28,374 nucleotides of DNA, from contig CAYTZI010000007.1 in the NCBI GenBank assembly GCA_964442335.1, forward strand, positions 1-28,374. Reading direction: 5' to 3'. This DNA comes from JBFYTX01 sp964442335 (GTDB lineage: Bacteria; Chloroflexota; Dehalococcoidia; Dehalococcoidales; RBG-16-60-22). Below the pieces are notes generated by a model that saw nothing but the letters and a program-made list of their open reading frames with translations, was not told where the DNA came from and ran no database searches. Both the position numbers and the translations under genes were made by a program. Shown here in pieces: positions 1 through 7,522 of the stretch; positions within the stretch are counted from its first letter, which is position 1; every line of letters starts with the position of its first letter.

Positions 1-875
1 ACGGCCCCATGCCCCAGACCCGCGAGCATGTCCTGCTCGCCCGCCAGGTGCTCGTTCCCTATATCGTCGTCGCCCTCAATAAGGTCGACGCCATGGAAGA
101 CGAAGAGCTCCTCGAGCTGGTCGAGGTAGAGGTCAGGGAGCTACTGACCAAGTACGAGTTCCCCGGCGATAAGACACCCATCGTCAGGGTCAGCGCCCTG
201 AAAGCCCTGGAGTGCGGCTGCGGCAAGCCCGAGTGCAAGTGGTGCGGCCCCATCCTCAAGCTCATGGACGCCGTCGACGAGTTTATACCGGTGCCCCCGC
301 GCGCCAAGGACCAGCCCTTCCTGATGCACGTGGAAGACGTCTTCAGCATCAAGGGGCGCGGCACCGTTCCCACCGGCAGGGTGGAGCGCGGCACCATCAA
401 GGTTGGCGAAGAGGTGGAAATCGTCGGCCTGCACCATGAGCCCCGACGCGTCGTCGTCACCGGACTCGAAATGTTCCACAAATCGCTCGACCAGGCTGAA
501 GCCGGCGACGCTATCGGAGCCCTTTTAAGAGGCGTCGAGCGGGAAGACATCGAGCGCGGCATGGTTCTGGCCGCCCCCGGCTCCATCAAGCCCCACACCT
601 ACGCCGAGGCCCAGGTCTACGTACTCAGTAAAGATGAAGGCGGCCGCCATACCCCCTTCTTTAACGGCTATAAGCCCCAGTTCTATATCCGCACCACGGA
701 CGTCACCGGCACCATCGAGCTGCCGGAAGGCGTTGAGATGGTGATGCCCGGTGATAACATCAATATGAAAATCAAGCTCATTTACCCGGTCGCGCTGGAG
801 AAGGGCTTGCGTTTCGCTATTCGTGAAGGAGGCAGGACGGTTGGTGCCGGCAGTATCAGCCGCATCATCGAGTAA
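1..875 (+). CDS. tuf: Elongation factor Tu, 3' part (5' end outside window)
   Basis: EF-Tu is the GTPase that delivers aminoacyl-tRNA to the ribosome. The reading frame is open from the first bases and begins inside the G domain at GPMPQTREHVLLARQV. This is followed by the guanine-specificity motif NKVD and SALKAL. Domain II (GRGTVPTGRVERGTI) and domain III (TPFFNGYKPQFYIRTTDVTG, ending GRTVGAGSISRII) are complete. The ATG at position 9 is internal, not the start; roughly the first 110 residues are missing. An odd feature is a short cysteine-rich stretch, CGCGKPECKWC, at 213-245, where many EF-Tu proteins have an acidic linker. rpmG starts two bases after the stop, so tuf heads the rpmG-secE-nusG series. 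Identification is certain. Confidence 0.97.
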   Translation, partial: GPMPQTREHVLLARQVLVPYIVVALNKVDAMEDEELLELVEVEVRELLTKYEFPGDKTPIVRVSALKALECGCGKPECKWCGPILKLMDAVDEFIPVPPRAKDQPFLMHVEDVFSIKGRGTVPTGRVERGTIKVGEEVEIVGLHHEPRRVVVTGLEMFHKSLDQAEAGDAIGALLRGVEREDIERGMVLAAPGSIKPHTYAEAQVYVLSKDEGGRHTPFFNGYKPQFYIRTTDVTGTIELPEGVEMVMPGDNINMKIKLIYPVALEKGLRFAIREGGRTVGAGSISRIIE

Positions 876-877
876 AA

Positions 878-1045
878 ATGGCTAAGAAAGCTGACGCCCG
901 CGGTGTTATTTACCTCGCCTGCACCGAGTGCAAGGAGCGTAACTATACCACGAGCAAGAACAGGAAGAACGATACACAGCGCCTGGAGCTGAAAAAGTAC
1001 TGCCCGCGCTGCCGCGTGCACCGACTGCACCGGGAGGCTAAGTGA
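878..1045 (+). CDS. rpmG: 50S ribosomal protein L33 (zinc-binding type)
   Basis: A 55-residue ORF begins with ATG two bases after the tuf stop and reads MAKKADARGVIYLACTEC onward. It carries two CxxC pairs (CTEC and CPRC), the zinc-ribbon form of L33, and the family core NYTTSKNRKNDTQRLELKKY. The length matches normal L33 proteins. The position between tuf and secE is the standard one in many bacteria. The tight spacing to tuf suggests cotranscription and possibly translational coupling. No tRNA-Trp gene is present between it and secE, unlike some other genomes. Confidence 0.95.
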   Translation: MAKKADARGVIYLACTECKERNYTTSKNRKNDTQRLELKKYCPRCRVHRLHREAK

Positions 1046-1063
1046 CAATACCCATTCACCTTA

Positions 1064-1094
1064 TTGTCATCCCGAGCGAAGCGAAGGATCTTTT
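1064..1094. repeat. Short interspersed repeat, TGTCATCCCGAGCGAAGCGA type
   Basis: The rpmG-secE gap (1046-1140) contains TTGTCATCCCGAGCGAAGCG followed by AAGGATCTTTT. This pattern resembles the short dispersed repeats seen in gaps of many uncultured-bacterial genomes. Related but diverged copies lie at about 21154-21200 and 27119-27154 in this window. It is not coding, and no tRNA could be folded from this gap. Confidence 0.6.
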
Positions 1095-1140
1095 AGCGGG
1101 ACAAATCAAGATTCAGGGAAGAGGGTAATAAAGGATTTAA

Positions 1141-1359
1141 ATGACCCAGCCCGTGGCTGCCAAGAAAAAAGGCTTCCGGCTTTTCAACTATGTCGGCGAG
1201 ATCATCAACGAGCTGAAAAAGGTCGTCTGGCTGACGCGGCGGGAAATAGTATACCTCACCGGGATGGTGCTCATCGTCGTTATTATCACCGGCATCATCC
1301 TGGGGGCGCTTGACTTCGGTTTTTCACAGCTCGTGAATAAACTGTTCCTGGGGCAATAG
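1141..1359 (+). CDS. secE: Protein translocase subunit SecE
   Basis: SecE is the small essential subunit that clamps the SecY channel of the general secretion translocon. The 72-residue protein has the classic single-span bacterial form: a basic N-terminus, the amphipathic family signature (FNYVGEIINELKKVVWLTRR, about residues 15-34), then one membrane helix at about 36-57 (IVYLTGMVLIVVIITGIILG). The ATG at 1141 is preceded by GGGTAATAAAGG. Its place before nusG is the conserved one. Length and motif are normal. Confidence 0.96.
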   Translation: MTQPVAAKKKGFRLFNYVGEIINELKKVVWLTRREIVYLTGMVLIVVIITGIILGALDFGFSQLVNKLFLGQ

Positions 1360-1440
1360 TAGCCCGCTTTCGGGCTGAGTTGAGGTCGTCGGATTTGTTA
1401 ATCGCAGTTTTTCCGATAAATAAGGGTAGTGAGGCTGTCT

Positions 1441-1974
1441 GTGGCGGATAACGATAAAAAGTGGTACGTGATTCATACCTATTCCGGGCATGAGGAGCGC
1501 GTAAAGAAGAACCTCGAGCAGCGCGTCAAGTTCATGGACTCCGGCAGCGAGATTCTACAGGTTGTCATCCCCACGGAGGACGAAATAGAGGTCAGGGGCG
1601 GGCGCCGCCGCACCGTCACCAGGAAGATTCTCCCCGGCTATGTCCTCGTCCAGATGAAAATGGACGAAAACACGTGGTCGGTGGTACGCAACACCCCGGG
1701 CGTTACCGGCTTTGTCGGCAGCGGCAATACCCCCACCCCCCTCCAGGAAAAAGAGGTCGGCGAGATTCTCAAACAGATGTCTGCCGAGGCCCCCAAGGTC
1801 AAGGTAGGTTTCCGCAAGGGGCAGAGCGTCCGCGTCACGGACGGGCCCTTTATCGATTTCGTCGGCGTCGTCGACGAGATAAACACGGAAAAAGGTAAAG
1901 TCAAGGTGCTTCTCTCCTTATTCGGCCAGGAAACGCCGGTGGAGCTTGACTTTTTGCAAATAGATAAACTATAG
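1441..1974 (+). CDS. nusG: Transcription termination/antitermination factor NusG
   Basis: NusG binds RNA polymerase through its N-terminal NGN domain and links it to Rho or the ribosome through its C-terminal KOW domain. Seen here: KKWYVIHTYSGHEERVKKNL (NGN start), RKILPGYVLVQM, NTPGVTGFVGSGNTPTPL, and the KOW segment GQSVRVTDGPFIDFVGVVDE. I prefer the GTG at 1441, because GAGG (1431-1434) lies 6 bases upstream as a ribosome-binding site and the protein then begins MADNDKKWYV, as is usual. A GTG at 1429 would add four residues but has its AGGG only 2 bases away. About 177 aa, a normal length. Confidence 0.95.
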   Translation: MADNDKKWYVIHTYSGHEERVKKNLEQRVKFMDSGSEILQVVIPTEDEIEVRGGRRRTVTRKILPGYVLVQMKMDENTWSVVRNTPGVTGFVGSGNTPTPLQEKEVGEILKQMSAEAPKVKVGFRKGQSVRVTDGPFIDFVGVVDEINTEKGKVKVLLSLFGQETPVELDFLQIDKL

Positions 1975-1987
1975 AAAGCAGGCGTTA

Positions 1988-2041
1988 AAGAGGGGCGCAG
2001 CCCCTCTTCCATGATTTTGCCCTCTCCCTCGAGGGAGAGGG
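1988..2041 (+). terminator. Double hairpin after nusG, built from the 3'-end repeat family
   Basis: Thirteen bases after the nusG stop is a perfect 9-bp hairpin, AAGAGGGGC (1988-1996), loop GCA, GCCCCTCTT (2000-2008). A second perfect palindrome with 11-bp arms follows, CCCTCTCCCTC meeting its complement at 2020-2041. The following text GTCAGGGTGGGGGTG is typical of the same repeat. Only a weak T-tract follows (ATGATTTTG), so termination is likely but not certain. The arms match hairpins at 7336-7356, 21288-21312 and 21922-21946. Confidence 0.6.
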
Positions 2042-2138
2042 TCAGGGTGGGGGTGAAAAATCCATGTTTACCCCTTATCTTGGTCCTATCCCCAAATGGA
2101 AGAGAAAGTTAATAGGTAAAGTAAAACGGAGAAAATAA

Positions 2139-2561
2139 ATGGCAAAAAAGGTTAAAACCGTGATCAAATTGCAGATTCCCGCCGGTCAGGCGAATCCCGC
2201 CCCGCCGGTCGGTCCCGCGTTAGGGCAGCACGGCCTCAACATCATGGCTTTCTGCAAGGAATACAATGACCGCACCGCCGGCCAGGCAGGCTCTATCATC
2301 CCGGTGGAAATCACCGTCTATGAAGACCGCTCGTTCACTTTCGTTACCCGCACCCCGCCGGCGTCCGACCTCCTGAAGAAGGCCCTGGGACTCGAAAAAG
2401 CCGGCGGTCAGGCCGGTCATGAGGTCGCCGGGACGATTTCGCGACAAAAAATCCGCGAAATCGCCGAGCTCAAGGCCAAAGACCTCCACGCCAACAGCAT
2501 CGAGGCCGCCGAGCGCACTATAGAAGGGACTGCCCGCAGCATGGGCATTAAGGTGGAATAA
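2139..2561 (+). CDS. rplK: 50S ribosomal protein L11
   Basis: L11 forms the GTPase-associated stalk base with 23S rRNA. The 140-residue protein starts MAKKVKTVIKLQIPAGQANP and has the proline-rich hinge PAPPVGPALGQHGLNIM, the conserved PVEITVYEDRSFTFVTRTPP, and the rRNA-binding C-terminal domain ending RTIEGTARSMGIKVE. ACGGAG upstream of ATG 2139 is a fair ribosome-binding site. rplA begins one base after the stop, so the two are surely cotranscribed. Confidence 0.97.
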   Translation: MAKKVKTVIKLQIPAGQANPAPPVGPALGQHGLNIMAFCKEYNDRTAGQAGSIIPVEITVYEDRSFTFVTRTPPASDLLKKALGLEKAGGQAGHEVAGTISRQKIREIAELKAKDLHANSIEAAERTIEGTARSMGIKVE

Positions 2562-2562
2562 T

Positions 2563-3279
2563 ATGGCCAGGAACAATGGTAAAAAATACAGAGAAGTCGC
2601 CGCTCTGGTCGACCGCGGGACGGCTTATCAACCGCAGGAAGCGATCGAGCTGGTGAAAAAGACCACCCGCGCCAAATTCGATGAGACCGTCGAGCTCCAC
2701 CTGCGCATGGGCCTCGACCCCAAGAACGCGCAGCAGCAGTTGAGGGGCGTCGCGCTTTTGCCCCACGGACTCGGCAAGAAGGTGCGGGTGCTTGTCTTTG
2801 CCCAGGGAGAGGCGGAAAGGATTGCCACCGGCGCCGGGGCCGACTTCGTTGGCGGGGACGACCTCGTTAAGAAAATCGAGGATGGCTTTATAGATTTCGA
2901 TACCGCTATCGCCGTCCCGGAGATGATGGGCAGGGTCGGTAAGCTGGGTAAAATCTTGGGGCGCCGCGGCCTAATGCCCAATCCCAAGTCCGGCACCGTC
3001 GTCGCCATGAACGATTTGCCCCGCGTCATCGAGGACGCCCGCAAGGGCAGGGTGGAGTATAAGCTGGACCGGACCGCCATCGTCCACGTCCCGCTGGGCA
3101 AAGCCAGCTTCGATTCCAGAATGCTGCTGGATAACCTTACGGCCGTTATGGAGGCCATCGTGAAGGCCAGACCGGGCGGAGCCAAGGGCCAGTACATTAA
3201 AAGCGCCTATATCGCCACCACCATGGGACCCGGCGTCAAGCTGGACCTTACTTCCTCGATGACCTTAAGCGCCGCCTAG
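2563..3279 (+). CDS. rplA: 50S ribosomal protein L1
   Basis: L1 binds 23S rRNA at the E-site stalk and in many bacteria represses its own operon. The 238-residue protein has the family hallmarks: LVKKTTRAKFDETVELHLRM, the central GKLGKILGRRGLMPNPKSGT signature, and the C-terminal IKSAYIATTMGPGVKLDLTS. Length is normal. In most bacteria rplJ and rplL follow directly. Here a minus-strand gene and about 10 kb of unrelated genes follow instead, and rplJ appears at 13841 with its own promoter. I see no clear Rho-independent terminator in 3280-3341. Confidence 0.97.
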   Translation: MARNNGKKYREVAALVDRGTAYQPQEAIELVKKTTRAKFDETVELHLRMGLDPKNAQQQLRGVALLPHGLGKKVRVLVFAQGEAERIATGAGADFVGGDDLVKKIEDGFIDFDTAIAVPEMMGRVGKLGKILGRRGLMPNPKSGTVVAMNDLPRVIEDARKGRVEYKLDRTAIVHVPLGKASFDSRMLLDNLTAVMEAIVKARPGGAKGQYIKSAYIATTMGPGVKLDLTSSMTLSAA

Positions 3280-3341
3280 GCGGAATAATCCGAAGAATGT
3301 ACTGAAGAGGACATTATAACCCCTCGTGGTATTCTGTTCTC

Positions 3342-3602
3342 TCAGTCCTCATATTGCTGCTTCGCAACGTTAAAAAGCCTGACCGGATAAACAGCGTCGA
3401 AGGGGAGATTGTTCGCTTTAAAGCCTTGCTCGATTGCTTCCTTATTTGGTGCCTCCCATTCGCAGAAGAACTTGCCGTCCTTGAAATCGCAATAAGTCTG
3501 TTTCCATGTCATACCCTCAGGTATAGGCGGCAGGTTCTTCAGCATTCCCATCAGCTGTTCTTCGGTCATCGGCATCGTGTGTACAGCTATAAATCTTGCC
3601 AC
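3342..3602 (-). CDS. Small DUF4242-like protein of unknown function
   Basis: An 86-residue soluble protein with no signal or membrane segment. The core KFFCEWEAPNKEAIEQGF followed by PFDAVYPVRLF resembles DUF4242-type small ferredoxin-fold proteins, some of which are reported to bind nickel. That assignment rests on pattern only. I chose the GTG at 3602 (MARFIAVHTMPM) because a perfect AGGAGG (3611-3616) lies 8 bases upstream; the GTG three codons further up overlaps that ribosome-binding site and cannot be the start. A consensus promoter stands at 3633-3661. The gene is alone on its strand, between rplA and the liv operon, and begins the block that separates rplKA from rplJL. Function unknown. 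Confidence 0.8.
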   Translation of the reverse strand: MARFIAVHTMPMTEEQLMGMLKNLPPIPEGMTWKQTYCDFKDGKFFCEWEAPNKEAIEQGFKANNLPFDAVYPVRLFNVAKQQYED

Positions 3603-3632
3603 TTTTTCCACCTCCTTTTATCCGATTTTGTC

Positions 3633-3661
3633 ATTATAGTAAAGTGTTCCGGTGTTGTCAA
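3633..3661 (-). promoter_or_regulatory. Sigma-70-type promoter for the DUF4242-like gene
   Basis: On the minus strand TTGACA (3661-3656) and TATAAT (3638-3633) are separated by exactly 17 bases, a full match to the consensus. Transcription would start near 3626, leaving a leader of about 24 bases that contains the AGGAGG at 3616-3611. Confidence 0.85.
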
Positions 3662-3766
3662 ATTATACATTGGTTCTGTTTGCTTTTGGTGGCAAGTTAC
3701 TTAACGAGCCTATTTTCATAAACATATCCCTCTGGACCAGAGACAATATTGTAAGCATATGTTTCC

Positions 3767-3796
3767 TTGACATTACTATTGCCTACTGTTTATAAT
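3767..3796 (+). promoter_or_regulatory. Sigma-70-type promoter for livGFHM
   Basis: TTGACA (3767-3772) and TATAAT (3791-3796) have an 18-base spacer. Transcription would start near 3803, giving a leader of about 85 bases before livG. The leader has no obvious riboswitch. This promoter is back to back with the one at 3633-3661. Confidence 0.8.
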
Positions 3797-3887
3797 TTGC
3801 GTTGACTGATTTTCCCTTGCTTGCCGATGTTTGCTTCACGTTAATACCATGATAAATTATCGATAAGGTGCTCTTAGTAGTGAAGTT

Positions 3888-4631
3888 GTGACTATGGTGG
3901 ATAAGAAAGACATCCTTCGTTTAAATAATATAAACAAAAGCTTCGGCGGACTCCAGGTGTTGACTGACCTGGACATGACGGTCGAAGAAGATGAAATCGT
4001 TGGTCTGATCGGTCCGAACGGGGCGGGTAAATCGACCGTATTCAATATTATTACCTCCGTTTATAGACCCGAACGCGGTGAAGTCTTTTTCCTCGATGAG
4101 AACATTACCGGTCTGGCTCCTCATACCATTTGCCATAAAGGAATCGCCCGTACCTATCAGCTTGTTAAAGCTTTCCTGAAGATGACGGCCCTGGAAAACG
4201 TGATGCTGGCTTCGGTTTATGGTCTGATGCACGAAAGAAAAAGCAGCCTGAAGAGGGCTTTAGAGACCCTGGAGCTTGTCGAGCTTACTCACAAAAAGGG
4301 TATTCTCGCTGCGCAGTTGTCCATTTCGGAAAGACGCCTGCTGGAAATTGCCATGGCACTGGCTTCGAATCCGGTGCTGGCTTTACTGGACGAGCCTATG
4401 GCCGGGCTCACGCCGATTGAAATCCATAAGCTGCTTGATATTATTAAAAAAGCCAAGGTCGATAGGAAATTCTCTCTCCTCTGGATTGAGCATAGAGTAG
4501 AGGCCATTCTCAATTATTGCGACCGCGTTATCGTGCTGGACTACGGGGTAAAGATAGCGGACGGGAAACCGGAGGAAATCGCTAACGACCCCCGGGTTAT
4601 CGAGGCTTATCTTGGCGAACCAGTTGCTTGA
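3888..4631 (+). CDS. livG: Branched-chain-amino-acid-type ABC transporter, ATP-binding protein LivG
   Basis: One of two cytoplasmic ATPases that power a HAAT-family importer for branched-chain amino acids or similar small amides or acids. The 247-residue protein has Walker A GPNGAGKST (residues 42-50), the LivG-type ARTYQLVKAF segment, Walker B ALLDEP (165-170) and the switch histidine in WIEHR (H202). The C-terminal EEIANDPRVIEAYLGE is typical of LivG. The signature loop reads LSISE (144-148) instead of LSGGQ or LSYGQ, which is unusual. The start is GTG 3888, with ATG 3894 possible. It overlaps livF by 20 bases, a sign of coupling. The transported solute cannot be read from sequence. Confidence 0.92.
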   Translation: MTMVDKKDILRLNNINKSFGGLQVLTDLDMTVEEDEIVGLIGPNGAGKSTVFNIITSVYRPERGEVFFLDENITGLAPHTICHKGIARTYQLVKAFLKMTALENVMLASVYGLMHERKSSLKRALETLELVELTHKKGILAAQLSISERRLLEIAMALASNPVLALLDEPMAGLTPIEIHKLLDIIKKAKVDRKFSLLWIEHRVEAILNYCDRVIVLDYGVKIADGKPEEIANDPRVIEAYLGEPVA

Positions 4632-5343
4632 AATTAAAGACCTTGATGTTTATTACGGGGACGTCCAGATTCTTCGTAGCGTTTCGATGCATGTCGAAGA
4701 GGGGACCATCGTGGCTATTGTCGGCGCTAACGGCGCCGGCAAAACGACCCTTCTCAAGACCATCTCCGGGCTGATTAAATCCAGACAGGGAGAAATCCTG
4801 CTGGCCGGTGAGCCTTTGCATACCCTCGGGCCGAAAGGCATCGTCGATAAGGGGGTCATCCAGGTGCCGGAGGGGCGGCGCCTCTTTTCCAGCCTGACGA
4901 TATACGAAAATTTACGACTCGGCGCTTATATCCCGAGGTCACGTCCCCTGTTTAACCAGTCGCTGGAGAAGGTGTTTACGCTGTTCCCCATCCTTAAAGA
5001 CCGCCAGAACCAGAAGGCGGGCTCGCTTAGCGGCGGCGAGCAGCAGATGCTGGCAATTGCCCGGGCGGTAATGGCGCAACCCCGGCTTCTCATGCTGGAC
5101 GAGCCGTCACTCGGACTGAGCCCGATTCTCGTACGGACGATATTCCAGCTTATTACTACTCTAAACGAGCATAAAACGACCATCCTGCTGGTCGAGCAGA
5201 ATATCCACCAGACGCTCAAGATAGCCCATCACGCCTTTGTCCTGAGAATCGGGAGAATCGTGATGGATGGCACCGGCAGCGAGCTGCTGGCGAACGATAA
5301 TATCTGGAAAGACTATATCGGGGCGCGTCAGGTGAAAGGGTAA
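4612..5343 (+). CDS. livF: Branched-chain-amino-acid-type ABC transporter, ATP-binding protein LivF
   Basis: The second ATPase of the importer, 243 residues. Walker A is GANGAGKTT (38-46). The LivF hallmark VPEGRRLFSSLTIYENLRLG follows, then a canonical signature LSGGEQQ (from 139) and Walker B LLMLDEP (159-165) with LVEQN in the H-loop region. The start is TTG at 4612, inside the end of livG. The normal signature motif here contrasts with the altered one in LivG. livH starts 11 bases downstream. Confidence 0.94.
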   Translation: MANQLLEIKDLDVYYGDVQILRSVSMHVEEGTIVAIVGANGAGKTTLLKTISGLIKSRQGEILLAGEPLHTLGPKGIVDKGVIQVPEGRRLFSSLTIYENLRLGAYIPRSRPLFNQSLEKVFTLFPILKDRQNQKAGSLSGGEQQMLAIARAVMAQPRLLMLDEPSLGLSPILVRTIFQLITTLNEHKTTILLVEQNIHQTLKIAHHAFVLRIGRIVMDGTGSELLANDNIWKDYIGARQVKG

Positions 5344-5354
5344 GGAATTTTTAA

Positions 5355-6227
5355 GTGCATTTCATACAGGCCCTGGTCAACGGCATCCTCTTCGGGACGA
5401 CTTACGGCATTGCCGCTATCGGGCTCAGCCTGATATTCGGTACGATGCGCATCATCTTCCTGGCACAGGGCACGTTTATCGTTTTCTTCGCCTACGTAGT
5501 TTACTTCCTATTTACCCTTCTCGGTATCGACCCGTATATCGCTCTCGTTATCGTCATCCCCATAGCGCTTCTGCTGGGTTGGCTGATGTATTACAGCATT
5601 TTTAAAGAAGCGGCGGCCCTGGAGGACAGGAATATCTCTCTACTGCTCGCTGTGGGTCTGATGTATCTAGTGGAAAACATCATGCTGGTGGCATGGACCG
5701 CCGACCCAAGGTCAATCGTTACTCCGTATACCGGCCTGGTTTTTCGGCCGTTTGAAATTGTAATCCCTTTCACCAAGCTGATAGCCTTGATAATTGCTCT
5801 CGTTTCCACCGCTGGCGTGTATTTCTTCCTGAAAAAAACCCTTATCGGCACGGCGGTCAGAGCCGCCTCAGAAGACATGGTCTCCACCACGCTGATGGGC
5901 ATTAACCCCAATTTTGTTAATGCCGTCGCGTTCGCTATCGGCATCGGGCTGGCAGGTATTTCCGGGGTCGCCTTCGCCTCGATTTTCCCCTTCGACCCCG
6001 GCTATGGGTTCACTTTTGCTATCAAAGCGTTAATTGCACTGGCCCTCGGGGGTATCGGTAATGTTGCCGGCGCCCTGCTGGGAGGCATCCTCCTCGGCGT
6101 CATCGAAAGCCTGGCATCTTTCTATGTCGGTGGCGGTTGGGCCGATGCCATTTCCTACGGGGTATTTATCCTGGTGCTATCGCTCCGGCCTCAGGGCATA
6201 ACCGGAAAGGCGCTGAAAAAAGCATAG
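5355..6227 (+). CDS. livH: Branched-chain-amino-acid-type ABC transporter permease LivH
   Basis: Integral membrane subunit, 290 residues with about eight hydrophobic segments. Family marks are the N-terminal LVNGILFGTTYGIAAIGLSL, the cytoplasmic ATPase-contact loop TAVRAASEDMVSTTLMGIN (about 165-185), and the C-terminal GGIGNVAGALLGGILLGVIE. The start is a GTG at 5355; the upstream text AAGGAATTTTTAA offers a fair ribosome-binding site. livM follows after two bases. Confidence 0.93.
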   Translation: MHFIQALVNGILFGTTYGIAAIGLSLIFGTMRIIFLAQGTFIVFFAYVVYFLFTLLGIDPYIALVIVIPIALLLGWLMYYSIFKEAAALEDRNISLLLAVGLMYLVENIMLVAWTADPRSIVTPYTGLVFRPFEIVIPFTKLIALIIALVSTAGVYFFLKKTLIGTAVRAASEDMVSTTLMGINPNFVNAVAFAIGIGLAGISGVAFASIFPFDPGYGFTFAIKALIALALGGIGNVAGALLGGILLGVIESLASFYVGGGWADAISYGVFILVLSLRPQGITGKALKKA

Positions 6228-6229
6228 AT

Positions 6230-7219
6230 ATGAAATACGGTATTTGCTCCAGAGTATTTGCCTATATCAAGGATAAACGGCACGCCAATGTCACGGTCAC
6301 GGCGCTGGTGGTATTTGTTCTGGCGATTATACCCCTGTTCATGAATGTCGAACGTTCTTACTGGATATATTTCCTCTTCCTGTTTTTTATCAACATCGTT
6401 ATCGCCCAGGGATGGAACTTCGTAGCGGGATACGCCGGTCAGATCAGCCTGGGACAGAACGCTTTCTTCGGCCTGGGGGCCTACACCACCGCTTTAATCT
6501 GGATTCACGATATCACCAAGACGGGTTATTATTTCGACCCCGTGGTGATGCTCCTCAGCGGGCTCGTCCCGGCCATCCTGGCGATAATAATCGGGATACC
6601 TTTACTTTCCAGGCTCCGCGGTGATTATTTCTCTTTCGGGACCCTGGGCGTGGGACAGATATTAATCGTGGTATTTATTAAGCTGCGCCATATTACCGGC
6701 GGCGCTGACGGTATACATGTACCGTCGGAGGTTTATTCATCAATGGCACCCTACTATTATACCGGACTGCTCCTGGCCCTTTTCGCCACGGGGCTGGTCT
6801 ATTTCCTCATCAGGTCCAAAATCGGGCTGGCGTTGCGGGCGGTACGGGAAGATGAGATGTCGGCCGCCTCTCACGGCGTCTTCGTCCTGCAGTACAAAGT
6901 CCTGGCTTTCGCCATCGGGGCTTTCCTGGCCGGAATGGCGGGGAGCCTGTACGGTATATACATATTTCACATCAACCCCGATTCAGTATTGAACATGAAC
7001 TGGCTGTTCTATCCTATCCTTATATGTGTTTTAGGAGGGACCGGTACCATTATCGGTCCGGTTATCGGGGCGCTTTTTTTTACCGCGCTGTTCTCTCTCG
7101 GTGATCAATATTTCTCCATCTATCACCCCATTATTTCAGGCGTCCTTATCATCCTGGTGATGAAATTCATGCCCTCGGGTATTATCGGCCTCAGGGACAG
7201 GTTCTCGAGGCAGAAATAA
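6230..7219 (+). CDS. livM: Branched-chain-amino-acid-type ABC transporter permease LivM
   Basis: Second membrane subunit, 329 residues. The start is ATG 6230 (MKYGICSRVF), two bases after the livH stop; the frame is open further up inside livH, but that would be an unlikely long overlap. Family marks are NFVAGYAGQISLGQNAFFGL, the ATPase-contact loop IGLALRAVREDEMSAASHGV, and FYPILICVLGGTGTIIGPVI near the C-terminus. About ten membrane segments are visible. It is the last gene of the operon; repeat hairpins follow from 7257. Confidence 0.94.
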   Translation: MKYGICSRVFAYIKDKRHANVTVTALVVFVLAIIPLFMNVERSYWIYFLFLFFINIVIAQGWNFVAGYAGQISLGQNAFFGLGAYTTALIWIHDITKTGYYFDPVVMLLSGLVPAILAIIIGIPLLSRLRGDYFSFGTLGVGQILIVVFIKLRHITGGADGIHVPSEVYSSMAPYYYTGLLLALFATGLVYFLIRSKIGLALRAVREDEMSAASHGVFVLQYKVLAFAIGAFLAGMAGSLYGIYIFHINPDSVLNMNWLFYPILICVLGGTGTIIGPVIGALFFTALFSLGDQYFSIYHPIISGVLIILVMKFMPSGIIGLRDRFSRQK

Positions 7220-7256
7220 ACAATATTTCCTACACTTCCTAGAAGAAGACGCTCAG

Positions 7257-7356
7257 CTCACCCCCTTAATCCCCCTCTCAAACAAATATATTTTTGTTCT
7301 CGTATTATTTCTTGTTTGAGAGGGGGAAATAAAAAAAGAGGGGCGAAGCCCCTCTT
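7257..7356 (-). repeat. 3'-end hairpin repeat, also a minus-strand terminator
   Basis: A block beginning CTCACCCCCTTAATCC holds two perfect palindromes. The first has 15-base arms: CCCCCTCTCAAACAA (7271-7285) and its complement (7312-7326). The second is AAGAGGGGC (7336-7344), loop GAA, GCCCCTCTT (7348-7356). Read on the minus strand, the second hairpin runs straight into a T-tract (TTTTTTTATTT), the form of a Rho-independent terminator. It lies between the convergent ends of livM and livK. Related blocks are at 1988, 13481, 18972, 21236 and 21871. Confidence 0.75.
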
Positions 7357-7424
7357 AAACGCCCGGTTATTTCAGGGGAGCAGTTTGCCGAGAGGGGGGC
7401 GGGAATAAAGGGGATAAAAAATCT

Positions 7425-7469
7425 AAAAAAAGTCTACCCCCGGCCTTTTCGGTGTCCTGACCGGGGGTA
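7425..7469 (-). terminator. Rho-independent terminator of livK
   Basis: A perfect 9-bp stem, TACCCCCGG (7435-7443) with CCGGGGGTA (7461-7469), has a 17-base loop. On the minus strand it is followed within four bases by seven T (7431-7425). It lies about 50 bases after the livK stop. The remainder of the 303-base livM-livK gap is the repeat described at 7257-7356 and unremarkable sequence. Confidence 0.8.
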
Positions 7470-7522
7470 AACGTGAATCTTTAACTCCGCGAGTTAATGT
7501 TTCTCGCTATCTCTATTTTGGA

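Noticed and set aside
59..598. Long minus-strand frame opposite tuf
   Set aside because: It is the antisense of a highly conserved EF-Tu coding region; composition is serine/threonine-rich nonsense with no family resemblance.
1046..1140. tRNA-Trp gene between rpmG and secE, as in some bacteria
   Set aside because: No acceptor or anticodon arm could be formed; the gap holds a dispersed repeat.
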